From Sphingobium trunci (lineage in GTDB: Bacteria; Pseudomonadota; Alphaproteobacteria; Sphingomonadales; Sphingomonadaceae), in NCBI RefSeq assembly GCF_022664535.1, contig NZ_JAKUJY010000020.1, positions 1-64,000 on the forward strand: DNA of 64,000 bases. The letters run 5' to 3'. The notes beneath the pieces were generated by a model, which was not told the origin of the DNA, ran no database searches, and worked only from the letters and a program-made list of their open reading frames with translations. The position numbers and the translations under genes are program-made. Numbering within the stretch: the first letter of the stretch is position 1; each line of letters starts with the position of its first letter. This document shows positions 55,101 through 63,700 of the stretch, in pieces.

Positions 55101-55426
55101 CGCTCGTGGCGATCAATGGCGTGCGCGGCGGGCGGGCGGGCGGCTATGCGCCGGATTCGAAGATCAACGGTTGCCTGATTGCCAGTGCGGGTGCCTGTGT
55201 CACGCCAGGCTTCGACAGCCGTGATACCTGGAATGGGGTGCTTGATCCATCCGTCGCGGTCGGGCGCATCTTCACCCTGTCGCTGATCGAACTGCGCGAC
55301 ATCATCGCCCAGGGCTATCCCCCGTTAATCGATGAGCCGGTAACGGGCGCGGGGAATGAGGATTTGTGGGAACGCCATTGCGGCGGGCCGGATGAACCGG
55401 CCTGTAGCGATGGCGGCACGCATTGA
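49154..55426 (+). CDS. Giant TpsA exoprotein, filamentous haemagglutinin-like
   Basis: This protein of about 2090 aa is the likely cargo of the preceding TpsB. A signal peptide (LLAMAAAFTSPSARAQ) is followed by an N-terminal TPS domain, recognised from GGKVWFYAPGGIVAGPSSVF and VGSLVLTSNDIDTTGG. The canonical NPNG motif is replaced by APGG at about residue 139. A long glycine-rich repeat region follows, then beta-helix-type sequence, and a C-terminal tail with two Cys pairs (INGCLIASAGAC and HCGGPDEPAC) and the segment PVTGAGNEDLW. Such proteins are surface-exposed or released adhesins. There is no obvious toxin domain at the C-terminus. Confidence 0.88.
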   Translation: MMAKSPNPSILACVSLLAMAAAFTSPSARAQTAFQGSYTVEPGGIGPTITRGTTDTIVLNDAETVINWRPTDTSGTGEIDFLPSNRTALFTNSISGVSDFTVLNRILPIDASGVQVSRVVALNGTVQSQISGNPGGKVWFYAPGGIVAGPSSVFSVGSLVLTSNDIDTTGGLYANGDTIRFRGASNVLSSVEVKSGAQISALSAGSYVALVAPRVVQGGTVMVNGTAAYVGAEQADIRINGGLFDISISVGTTDQNGVVHSGSTDRVDRATSAEAQRVYMVAAPKNNVLTMLLSGNVGYNAADSVVQDGSAVILAAGQDVFGSSIGSASTGATGASNISIGASTWQPSVTGAATNAITLRANQGETITAGGDMSLTAGSGAVGGRIDLLTFGGSGSTATDGQIAVTGNLTLDAIGNGDAGVSSPPLTGADATGGTINLIAAGGMIQAASLTANVSAAGGSGSDFSGNAQGGAISLSAQASAGPGGTASGALTFGGVTLDASARGAYGQYYSSTIDSGNAVGGTISVEALGGAFTAGSLFANASGSAGDASGVAGNGLGGNISLSAGAAGGLRGSFSLADCARAFCQVRADGAGARGANGSNGTGGSILVHASDADFSALGELTLQADGSGGGAATDGFAGRGGDGFGGSVTVESRLGTAGTGVMTFGDLILSAVGSSAPSIDGVFYNGGDAGNGTGGTINLSVLGGTLTADVLETRATGLGGAAASNCPICEGGGTTSFQAGSGTGGTSQFLISGGSATIGTLILSATGTGGEAAGADTSFDPQSVAALAGTGQGGAALLESQGGTLQLGTLAVDASGTGGAGALVFQEDGADGGIGRGGNAGLSMTTGSGGQILVDGGVIVQALGKGGIGGGTGSDGPGTYRAGRGGTGTGGTADVTLAGGTLTAPSLLVSADATGGAGGDNGSDGAGGDAGNGTGGTARLAYLNEGHRIGDVSVTADGLGGQAGSNRFIAGFDNNGNPIYDGTGPGGAGGAGLGGSADMLVDVDPVFTNLTVSADGIGSVGGSGGTGSAGGAGTGGVAALNLAFGATTVSGLLKVTASGVGGLGGTGYDNVGGRGGDATGGSATFGLSGTTTTLDAGNISVLAQALGGAGGTGGLRSGTALNGADGGNALGGTAMFALSAGATAVTGVSLQVSGNATGGAGAPGTAGPVGGNGGAGGNALAGSATLRISDAHIAFSSGLPKAPGYSITAVGQGGAGADGSAGTNAGLTGGAGGRGGDGSGGLAAFDAGNGDYLLGGLTLLADGLGGFGGAGGIGPAGASAAGATGLGTGGTVDFANGDGGLMMPGAVRQLDSLYMSASGDIGGRVQFAESSTAANGGLRVNGSIALASLGAPVSGFSGIYAGAAANAVQIGGNADFTSDGPLSFAFTGMGSISAGGALTASSATRIDLSHGGRPAGSDSLIADMILFNTPGDISLLSAGSLRAISELRMLSSGGNINLASGSQLSSGGDLRLFAQGSLNGAGATVRAAGSVAIGLGAGGDIVLGNLLSGGLLDQADASGNALGAGGLSTGGNFAVGGQLSIGPGSGTISAATISIGNLTADSQQLTATGGAVQIGNATMTGGLTVTGQGISAGQMLVGGQSLLNAGTGSLTVSDIVSIGPITATGGTINLGSTGAMTIAQANASGGPLILNAAGALAITQAISGGAMTLNGATIDATALDAVGTVTAIAAGDARFGDVSSQTGDMVLTAGGTATLSGTASARAITVGSGDIVIGPAALVGTPTATITFNAINTLRPAYVGGNDVAGSYSLSAVELARVLAGNLTISAARQAVPGSPDLIVQNLTLGTGNLAAGGVLTLATAGRLRVQGALALTGRSGQGGVTLTAGEVLEIIAGAGSIDVSDANGGLGGVMMLGSPSIIAATLSAMADVRATSSLQARELRLAQNDGLMIDVGLLRAGVIRANVTDGFFIQNIGLSTDFSARRGFTAQDLLISTQGLTPIAINGQLLLPTGAFATGRDVIPLVAINGVRGGRAGGYAPDSKINGCLIASAGACVTPGFDSRDTWNGVLDPSVAVGRIFTLSLIELRDIIAQGYPPLIDEPVTGAGNEDLWERHCGGPDEPACSDGGTH
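50560..53030 (+). repeat. Glycine-rich tandem protein repeats within the TpsA gene
   Basis: About residues 470-1290 of the exoprotein consist of imperfect repeats of roughly 60-75 residues. Each repeat contains a GTGGTA-like segment, then GGTLTAxxLxVxAxGxGG, then a run of GG-x-GG spacing such as GGAGGDNGSDGAGGDAG. At DNA level they are diverged, rich in GGCGG and GGTGG triplets, and the frame stays open throughout. The pattern suits a right-handed beta-helix with glycine turns. Boundaries are approximate. Confidence 0.7.
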
Positions 55427-55565
55427 ACGCAAGCGCCATCATGCACGAAACGGGATTGAAACAACGGGTTGAACCCGTAGAGAGAAGGGCGCGGTCGGAC
55501 GCGGGGGGTGTGAATGCGTCCGAATCGGCTGGCACGGGGGCGTGGCGAATGGGGGCGGGGGCAGC

Positions 55566-56939
55566 ATGATGATCGGCAGGTCCGTGGCGGGCATGGCGCT
55601 TTGCGTCCTGCTGCTGGCGGTAGCGCTGCTCTGCGGCCTGCCGGGCGGCGGGGCAGGCGTTGCGGATGCCGCGGGCGCAAGCCGGACCTATGTCGGTGTC
55701 GCCTCCTGCGCCGGATCGACCTGCCACGGCCGGATGGAGGGAGATGGCAAGATCGTGCGTCAGGATGAGCTGATGCGCTGGCAGGAACCCTCGACGCCGG
55801 GCGGCGCGCACAGTCGCGCCTTTGCCGTGCTCGGCGGAACCCGCGGGCGGCAGATCGCAGCGACATTGGGGCTTGGCGATCCGACTTCCGCACCGGCCTG
55901 CCTCGGCTGCCATTCGACTCCTGCAGGAGAGCGCGGCGTGCGGTTTCTGGCGCAGGACGGCGTGGGCTGCGAGGCCTGCCACGGTCCCGCGAGCGGCTGG
56001 ATCGCATCCCATTATGCCGTGGCTGCGAGCCATGCCGCCAATGTCGCGGCGGGCATGACGCCGCTTGACCGGCCGCAGGTGCGCGCTTCGGTCTGTCTCG
56101 ACTGCCATTTCGGCAGCGCGCGTGATGGGCAGTTCGTCACTCATCGCATCATGGCGGCGGGGCATCCGCGCATTTCCTTCGAACTGGACCTCTTCTCGGC
56201 GATGCAGGCACATCATGATGAAGATGCCGATTATGCGCAGCGCAAGGGGCGGACCGACAGTCTGAAACTCTGGGCCGTGGGGCAGGCCATGGCTGTCGAG
56301 CGGGCGCTGACCCTCTATGCCGGGGGCAAGGGGACCGAAGGCAGCTTTCCCGAATTTTATTTCTTCGACTGTCAGAGCTGTCATCGCCGCATCTACGATC
56401 AGGCGGAACGCAGCAAGAGTTGGGAAGCCAATCCGGGGCGGCCGATCCCGGCGGGGATGCCGCCCTTCAACGACGAGAATATGATCATGCTTTCGGCGGC
56501 CGCGCGGGTGGCGGCGCCGGGGCTGGCCGGGCGGTTCGATGCCGACAGCCGCGCCTTCCACGCGGCGATCGCGAGGGATCGGGTTTCGGCCGTCGCGGCG
56601 GCAGGCCGACTGGCGCAGAGCGCGCATGCCCTGGCCGATGCCTTCGCGGCGGGCGGGATGCAGGGCGGTATGGCCTTCGCCATCGTGCGCGAGATTGCGG
56701 GCAGCGCCATCGCGCCGCGCTTCACCGACTATGAAGGGTCGGTACAGGCGGTGATGGCGATCGACACCCTGCTCAACAGCCTGGTGAAGTCGGGCCGCGT
56801 GACCGTCGGCGCGGCGGCGGGCATCCGCGCGGACGTCAATCGCGCCTATGCGGCGGTGAAAGAGCCGAACGGTTATCGGCCAGACGATTTCCGTTCCGCT
56901 TTGGGCAGCGCGGCGCGCAGCATCGGGGCGCTGCAATGA
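55566..56939 (+). CDS. Exported multihaem cytochrome c (five haem motifs)
   Basis: This protein of about 457 aa starts at 55566 (a second ATG is adjacent) with a signal peptide or anchor (MALCVLLLAVALLCGLPG). It carries four CXXCH sites: CLGCH at about 112, CEACH at 135, CLDCH at 177 and CQSCH at 269. An unusual CX4CH site, CAGSTCH, is at about 48-54. The spacing with GxxCxxCHGP resembles the cytochrome c554 family. The C-terminal third has no Cys and is helical. Periplasmic electron transfer is the likely role. It overlaps the next gene by four bases, and 139 bases separate it from the exoprotein gene. Confidence 0.88.
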   Translation: MMIGRSVAGMALCVLLLAVALLCGLPGGGAGVADAAGASRTYVGVASCAGSTCHGRMEGDGKIVRQDELMRWQEPSTPGGAHSRAFAVLGGTRGRQIAATLGLGDPTSAPACLGCHSTPAGERGVRFLAQDGVGCEACHGPASGWIASHYAVAASHAANVAAGMTPLDRPQVRASVCLDCHFGSARDGQFVTHRIMAAGHPRISFELDLFSAMQAHHDEDADYAQRKGRTDSLKLWAVGQAMAVERALTLYAGGKGTEGSFPEFYFFDCQSCHRRIYDQAERSKSWEANPGRPIPAGMPPFNDENMIMLSAAARVAAPGLAGRFDADSRAFHAAIARDRVSAVAAAGRLAQSAHALADAFAAGGMQGGMAFAIVREIAGSAIAPRFTDYEGSVQAVMAIDTLLNSLVKSGRVTVGAAAGIRADVNRAYAAVKEPNGYRPDDFRSALGSAARSIGALQ

Positions 56940-58906
56940 GGGGACGGCAGCATCGTTTGAGCGCGTTGACGGCCAGCGCGGCGCTGGTCCTGTCGTCCTG
57001 CGGCGGCGGAGGGGGCAGCAGCAGTGGCACCTCAACGCCCAGTCCCACGCCGACTCCGACCCCAACCAGCCTTTACGCGGTGCCTGCACAGGAATCCCTG
57101 ACGGTCGCGGATGTCGAAACGGTGGTGGCCCACGCCGTTGCCGAGGCGCAGAAGCGGAACCTGCCCGCCGTCGTCGCCGTGACCGACCGGGTGGGCAATG
57201 TGCTGGCGGTGTTCCGCATGACGGGCGCGCGGGCCAGCGCGACCACCAGCGCTGCGCCCAATGGCGACAATATCGACGCGCAGAACCTGACCGTCCCCGC
57301 GGAGGCCGGGGCCATCGCCAAGGCCATCACCGGCGCCTATCTGTCGAGCGGCGGCAATGCCTTTTCGACGCGCACAGCCAGCATGATCGTGCAACAGCAT
57401 TTCCCACCCGCGCCCACCACGGCGGGGCTGGAGAGCGGGCCGCTGTTCGGTGTGCAGTTCAGCCAGCTTCCCTGCTCGGACCTCAGCGCGCGTTTCGCTT
57501 CTTCGGGCGCGCAGGCGATGATCGGGCCCAAGCGATCGCCGCTTGGCCTCGCGGCCGATCCCGGCGGGTTTCCGCTCTACAAAAATGGTGTGGTCGTCGG
57601 CGGCATCGGCGTGATGGCGGACGGGGTCTATGGTTCCGATTCCAATGTCCTCGACAATGACAATGACCCCGAGGAGTTCATCGCGCTTGCCGGAACCCTG
57701 GGTTTCGAGGCGCCCGAAAGCATTCGCGCCGATCGCATCTTCGTGGACGGCACATCGCTGCGTTACTCCGATGCGGCCTATTCCGGCTTGCTGGCGAGCG
57801 GGGCGGTCAGTTTCGCCGCGATCAACGGCAGCATCGGGACGCTGGTCGCCGTGCGCGGCTATTATGGCGATCCTGCGCCCGCGATCCTGGCCGGGGCGGT
57901 CTACGGTACGGAGGCGTCAGGCGTTCGGGCGTCCCGCGCCGCCGAATTTTCCAACCGCGACGCCTTCGTGCTGACGGACGGGTCGGGCAACAACCGCTTC
58001 CCGATCCGGGCCGGAACCGATGCGGGCGATGTGGCGCAACCCATCAGCACGGCCGAAGCGACCGCGATCCTGCAGGAAGCCTTTGCCGTCATGAGCCGGG
58101 CACGGGCGCAGATCCGCCAGCCGCTCGACAGCCGGGCGCAGGTGACGATCAGTCTGGTGGATACGCGCGGGCAGGCCCTGGGCATCGTGCGCTCGCCCGA
58201 TGCGCCGATCTTCGGCACGGATGTCAGCTTGCAGAAGGCGCGGACGGCGGCGTTCTTCTCCGGCACCCATGCGGGGCCGGACCTGTTGGCGAGTTCGAGT
58301 GCCGACGTCGCTGCCTTCGTGGGCAAGGCACGTACCTTCCTCAACGATCCATCGGCCCTGACCGGCCAATATGCCTTCACCGATCGCGCCAATGGCAATC
58401 TGTCGCGGCCCTATTTCCCCGACGGCGAAGTGGGGCGGCCCAACGGGCCTTTTTCGCGGCCGATCGTCCAGTTCAATCCCTTCTCGACCGGGCTGCAATC
58501 GGCGCTGGTGGTAGGCGATCTGGCCGCGCATCTCGCCTATGTGACCGGCGCGAGCGCCACGGACACGCCGCAGCGCTGTTCCGCCTTGCCCACCGTTTCC
58601 GGACAGAACCGGGCACAGAACGGCATTCAGATCTTTCCCGGGTCGGTACCCATCTATCGCGGCAATGTGCTGGTGGGCGCGATCGGCGTGTCGGGCGACG
58701 GTATCGATCAGGACGACATGATCGGCTTTCTGGGGCTCGCCAATGCCGGGACGCGCATCGGCGGGATCGGCAATGCGCCCGCAGCCATCCGGGCCGACCA
58801 GATCGTGGTAGATCTGGGCGATGCGACCGTACGGCTGCGCTATGTGAACTGTCCTTTCGCGCCCTTGCTCGACAGTTCCACCCAGAATGTCTGTGCGGGA
58901 TTGTAG
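56936..58906 (+). CDS. Lipoprotein with tandem GlcG/HbpS-like (DUF336) domains
   Basis: This 656-aa protein has a lipoprotein signal with lipobox LSSC at about residue 22, followed by a Gly/Ser and Pro/Thr linker (PSPTPTPTPT). Two GlcG/HbpS-like domains follow: the first starts LTVADVETVVAHAVAEAQKR and has AVTDRVGNVLAVFRM; the second starts ISTAEATAILQEAFAVMSRA and has ISLVDTRGQALGIVRSPDA. Matching tails VGGIGVMADGVYGSDSN and VGAIGVSGDGIDQDD end in Asp-rich turns. HbpS is a known haem-binding redox sensor, so a haem-related role beside cytochromes is plausible. It is translationally coupled to both neighbours. Confidence 0.82.
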   Translation: MRGRQHRLSALTASAALVLSSCGGGGGSSSGTSTPSPTPTPTPTSLYAVPAQESLTVADVETVVAHAVAEAQKRNLPAVVAVTDRVGNVLAVFRMTGARASATTSAAPNGDNIDAQNLTVPAEAGAIAKAITGAYLSSGGNAFSTRTASMIVQQHFPPAPTTAGLESGPLFGVQFSQLPCSDLSARFASSGAQAMIGPKRSPLGLAADPGGFPLYKNGVVVGGIGVMADGVYGSDSNVLDNDNDPEEFIALAGTLGFEAPESIRADRIFVDGTSLRYSDAAYSGLLASGAVSFAAINGSIGTLVAVRGYYGDPAPAILAGAVYGTEASGVRASRAAEFSNRDAFVLTDGSGNNRFPIRAGTDAGDVAQPISTAEATAILQEAFAVMSRARAQIRQPLDSRAQVTISLVDTRGQALGIVRSPDAPIFGTDVSLQKARTAAFFSGTHAGPDLLASSSADVAAFVGKARTFLNDPSALTGQYAFTDRANGNLSRPYFPDGEVGRPNGPFSRPIVQFNPFSTGLQSALVVGDLAAHLAYVTGASATDTPQRCSALPTVSGQNRAQNGIQIFPGSVPIYRGNVLVGAIGVSGDGIDQDDMIGFLGLANAGTRIGGIGNAPAAIRADQIVVDLGDATVRLRYVNCPFAPLLDSSTQNVCAGL

Positions 58907-58908
58907 CC

Positions 58909-60732
58909 ATGGGCTTGGCCGCCATCCTGCCGATCTTCCTACTGGCCCAGCCGGGCGAGCCGGTCCCGCCGCCGCCGCCGGAAAACTGGCGGGAGTTGCT
59001 GGATGCGGACCAGCAGTCGATCGAGGGCCGTCGCCGTCCCGGCTATGAAGCGCCACTACCCGAAGCCGTGACGCAGGATAACAAGGGGGCCGTGCACGCG
59101 CCGCAGCCGGAGGCCTTCCCGGTCGATCAAGTACCGATCCCGGATCGTTGGCGCCTGATCGAGAGCCTGGGCGTGGTCAAGGAACGCTGGTTCGACCCCT
59201 ATCACCAGAACGCGCTGAAGGGCGACCGGCCGATCGATCGCGAGAAGGTGAAGTGGCTGCCGATCAAGGGCGACGACTGGTTCTTCGTCGCCAATGCCCT
59301 CAGCGACACGGTGGTCGAGCCGCGCACCTTCCCGATCCCCGTCGGCGTGCAGACGACCGAGCGGCCCGGCAGCATCGACGTGTTCGGCAAGGACGCGTCC
59401 TATGTCCTCAGCCAGACCTTCATCGCCGGCGTGGCGCTCATAAAGGGATCGACCGCATTCAAGCCGCCGGAAATCGAATATCGGCTGACGCTGGCGCTGA
59501 ACGTCAACCATGTGAATGTGCCGGAACGGCGCATATTGTTCGTCGAGCCTTCCAGGCCCTCGCACCGCACCGATCATTTTCTGGGCGTGCAGGAAGCCTT
59601 TGTCGACTATCACCTCGCCAATACGTCGGATCGCTATGATTTTCGCTCGTTGCGGGTGGGTATCCAACCGTTCCAGTCGGATTTTCGCGGCTTCCTGTTC
59701 AACGACCAGCAACTGGGCATCCGGCTGTTCGGCAATCGCGACAATAACCGGTTCCAGTTCAACCTCGCGGCTTTCTGGCGGCTGGAGAAGGACACCAATA
59801 GCGGCCTCAATTCGGTCGTGCAGTCGCCGCGCCATGACTGGGTGTTCCTGGCCAATCTCTACCGGCAGGACTTCCTGATCCCTGGCCTCACCAGCCAGAT
59901 CACCGCCGTCTATAATATGAACCGCGAAAAGCATGACGTCGAAATCGACGACAATGGCTTTCCCGTGCGTCCGGCGCTGCTTGGCGACTTGCGCGGGCGG
60001 GAATATGATGTCGTCTATCTGGGCTATAATGCCGATGGGCGGATCGGTCGGATGAACCTGACCGCGTCGCTCTATGGCGCGCTGGGCGAGGACCGGAACA
60101 GCTTTTTCACTTCCAAACCCGCGCAGATCCGCGCCTTTTTCGCGGCGGCGGAGGCAAGCTATGACAAGGACTGGATGCGTTTCCGCCTGTCGGGCCTCTA
60201 TGCCAGCGGCGATGGCGACCCGCACGACAATCGGGAAACCGGGTTCGACGCGATCTTTGAAAATCCGGTCTTCGCGGGGGCGGACACCAGCTATTGGATC
60301 AGGCAGTCCATTCCCTTTGCCGGTGGCGGCCGTGTCATCGGCATCAACGGGCGCAATGGCATCCTGAATTCCTTGCGATCCTCCAAGGAGCAGGGGCAGT
60401 CGAACTTCAACAATCCCGGCACGATGTTGCTGGGCGCAGGGGCGGATTTCGACCTGCTGCCGCAATTGCGCCTGTCCGCCAACGCCAATCATCTCTGGTT
60501 CCAGAACACGGCGACGCTGGAAGCGCTGCGCAATGAGGGGAGCATTCCCCGGTCGATCGGCTGGGATCTGTCGACCGCGGCGATCTGGCGGCCCAGGGCG
60601 ACGCAGAATATCGTCTTCCGCCTGTCGGGCGCGACGCTGCTGCCGGGGGCGGGCTTCCGCGATCTTTTCACCAATAGCGAGCGCAACCGCGAATATTATT
60701 CCGTGCTCGCTAATCTGATCCTGAGCTATTGA
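58909..60732 (+). CDS. Outer-membrane beta-barrel protein of the cytochrome operon
   Basis: This 607-aa protein starts three bases after the lipoprotein stop. It has a short signal peptide (MGLAAILPIFLLAQPGEP) and a Pro-rich N-terminus. A long series of alternating beta strands (for example IEYRLTLALNVNHVNV, YDFRSLRVGIQPFQSDF, MNLTASLYGALGEDRNS) ends in the terminal aromatic signature ANLILSY. That layout predicts an outer-membrane barrel with many strands. It is not clearly MtrB-like: no N-terminal CXXC is present. Set between cytochrome genes, it may house or dock a cytochrome across the outer membrane. The gene overlaps the next ATG (TGATG). Confidence 0.78.
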   Translation: MGLAAILPIFLLAQPGEPVPPPPPENWRELLDADQQSIEGRRRPGYEAPLPEAVTQDNKGAVHAPQPEAFPVDQVPIPDRWRLIESLGVVKERWFDPYHQNALKGDRPIDREKVKWLPIKGDDWFFVANALSDTVVEPRTFPIPVGVQTTERPGSIDVFGKDASYVLSQTFIAGVALIKGSTAFKPPEIEYRLTLALNVNHVNVPERRILFVEPSRPSHRTDHFLGVQEAFVDYHLANTSDRYDFRSLRVGIQPFQSDFRGFLFNDQQLGIRLFGNRDNNRFQFNLAAFWRLEKDTNSGLNSVVQSPRHDWVFLANLYRQDFLIPGLTSQITAVYNMNREKHDVEIDDNGFPVRPALLGDLRGREYDVVYLGYNADGRIGRMNLTASLYGALGEDRNSFFTSKPAQIRAFFAAAEASYDKDWMRFRLSGLYASGDGDPHDNRETGFDAIFENPVFAGADTSYWIRQSIPFAGGGRVIGINGRNGILNSLRSSKEQGQSNFNNPGTMLLGAGADFDLLPQLRLSANANHLWFQNTATLEALRNEGSIPRSIGWDLSTAAIWRPRATQNIVFRLSGATLLPGAGFRDLFTNSERNREYYSVLANLILSY

Positions 60733-63700
60733 TGCGTCCGCTTTTCGCCTTCCTGCTGCTGATCTTCGCCGCATTGACGGTGCCGGTGGTCGTGCTCCAC
60801 GCATCCGATGCGGAAAAGCCCGTCGCGCGCATATACGCGCCCACGCCGCCCGCGCCGATGAGTCAGACTGCTGATCAGGTGGCCGCCAAATCGGACGGCT
60901 GCTACAGCTGCCACACCAGGACCGACGAACCGTCCATGCATGCGACGCCGGCCGTGATGCTCGGCTGCACCGACTGTCATGGCGGCAATGCGGCGGTGCG
61001 CGGCGATCCGGCGCTGGGCTTCGATGATCCCGCCTATGCCGCCGCGCGCGAGAGGGCGCATGTGCTGCCGCGCTATCCGGCAAGCTGGCACTATCCCTCC
61101 TCCGCCAATCCGCAGCGGACCTATACGCTGCTGAACCGGGAAGCGCCGGAATTTGTCCGCTTCGTCAATCCCAGCGATTATCGCGTGGCGCGGGACGCCT
61201 GCGGTTCCTGCCATATGCAGGTGATCGAGGCGGCCGAGCGTTCGCTGATGGCGTCGGGCGCGATGCTGTGGGGCGGGGCGGCCTATAATAACGGCCTTGT
61301 CCCATACAAAAATTACATTTTCGGCGAGGCCTATACCAGGGATGGCAAGCCCGCGAAGATCGTGTCGCCGGGCAATCCGCCCGGAACGCTGACCGCCGAG
61401 CAGAAGGCGCGCGGCGCGCTGGCGGAGCTGTACCCGCTGCCGACATGGCAGGTGATCCCGCCCGGCGACGTCTTTCGCGTGTTCGAACGCGGCGGCCGCA
61501 ACATCGGCACGCAATTTCCGGAAATCGGCCTGCCCAATCCGACCGGATCGATCCAGCGGCTGGAGGAGCCGGGGCGGCCCGACCTCAAGCAATCTAACCG
61601 GGGGCCGGGGACCGGATTGCGCGTCGCGATTCCGGCGCTCAACATCCACAAGACGCGCCTCAACGATCCCTATATGTGGTTCATGGGGACCAACGATCAG
61701 CCCGGCGATTACCGCCATTCGGGCTGTTCGGGGTGCCATGTGGTCTATGCCAATGACCGCGAGCCGCGCCACAGCCTGATCTATGCCCAATATGGCCGCG
61801 ACGGGCAGACGGCGACGGTCGATCCCACCATTGCGAACAAGATGAGCCATGGCGGGTTGAAGGGCCCGCATGGCGAAACGATCGAGCCGGATCATATGGT
61901 GGAGTCGGTCGATGGAAGCGGCCATCCGGCCGGGGCCGTCAAGGAAAGCGGCCATCCGATCCGCCACGCATTCACGCGCGCGATCCCGACCGCCCAGTGC
62001 ATGAACTGCCACATGCATCAGCCCAACATCTTCCTGAACAGTTATCTCGGCTATACCATGTGGGACTATGAGTCCGACGCGCCGCTGATGTGGCCGGAGA
62101 AACAGAAATATCCGACCGCCGCCGAGGTGCACCAGACATTGGAGCGCAATCCCGAAGGCGCCAGTCCGCGCGGCAAATGGTCGGACCTGGATTTCCTGCG
62201 CAACGTCTATGACCTGAACGACAAGGCGAAGGATACGCAATTCGCCGACTATCATGGCCATGGCTGGAACTTCCGTGGCGTGTTCAAGCGCGACCGCGAG
62301 GGCAATCTGCTGGATGCGGACGGCAGGGTCGTGTCGCCGGACGATCCGCAGAAATGGCGGAAAAAAGGGGAGGGCAAGTTCGTCCCCGTCGGCACCAATC
62401 CCGGCAAGGCCGTGCACCTGATGGACATCCATGCGGAAAAGGGCCTGCAATGCGCTGATTGTCATTTCGCGCAGGACAGCCATGGCAACGGCTTCATCTA
62501 TGGCGAGGTGGCCAATGCGATCGAGATCGGCTGCAAGGATTGCCACGGCACGGCTGATGCCTATCCGACGCTGCTGACCTCCGGCCCGGCGGCGCCGCCC
62601 AAGGGCACGAATCTGGCGCTGTTGCGCAACCCGGACGGCAAGCGGCGCTTCGAATGGTATTTCGACGCCAGCGGTCGGCGCAAGCTGATCCAGCGGTCGA
62701 TCGTCGATCCCCATCTGGAATGGGAAGTGTCGCTGGTGAAGGATTCGGTCGATCCGGCCAATCCGCACTTCAATGCCAAGGCCGCCCGCGCCAAGCTGAT
62801 GAGCCGTTCCGGCGCGGAGGATGGCAGTTTTGCCTTTGGTCCGGGCGTCGGACAAGAGGATCGCGCGCATGGCGACGACACTATGGCCTGCTTCACCTGT
62901 CATTTGAGCTGGACCACCAGTTGCGGCGGCTGTCACCTGCCGATCGAGGCGAACTGGAAGACCTCGCTGCACCATTTCGACGGGGAGGAGACGCGCAACT
63001 TCGCGACATACAACCCGCAGGTCGCGCGGGACGAGATGTTCCAGTTGGGCAAGCATATGACGACCAAGGGCAATGAAACCGCCCCGGTCAGGTCGACATC
63101 GGCACTGGTGCTGTCCTCCACCAATATCAACCGCGAGCGCATCTATATCCAGCAGCCGCCCATTTCCGGCATAGGCTTTTCGTCGCAGGCCTTCGCGCCG
63201 CATTTCCCGCATACGGTGCGCAGGGCGGAGACCAAGACCTGCACCGACTGCCATTTGTCGGCGAAGGACGACAATAATGCGATCATGTCGCAACTGTTGT
63301 TGCTGGGCACCAATTTCGTCAATTTCGTGGGCTTGAACGCCTGGACCGGGCTGGAGGGCGGGTTCGAGGCGATCCGCGTCACCGAATGGGACGAGCCGCA
63401 GGCGGTGATCGGCAGTTATCTGCAGAAATATGCCTATCCCGACTATTGGAAGCTGCATGTCGATCAGAACAAGCGCGAGCTCAAGGATTGGGTGCGCGGC
63501 AAGACCTTCGACAAAAAGGCTTCGGGCGAAACCCATCCGGTCGAGGAATTCCGCAATGTCGTGAAGGGCACGGCCGATCGCGTCGGCTGCCTGCAACTGC
63601 GCGGCGAATATATGTATGTGGCGGAAGGGAAGGGCGGCTTCCGCGTCTATGACGTGGCGTCCATCGCGAACAAGGGCTTTTCCGAGCCGATCGTGAGCGG

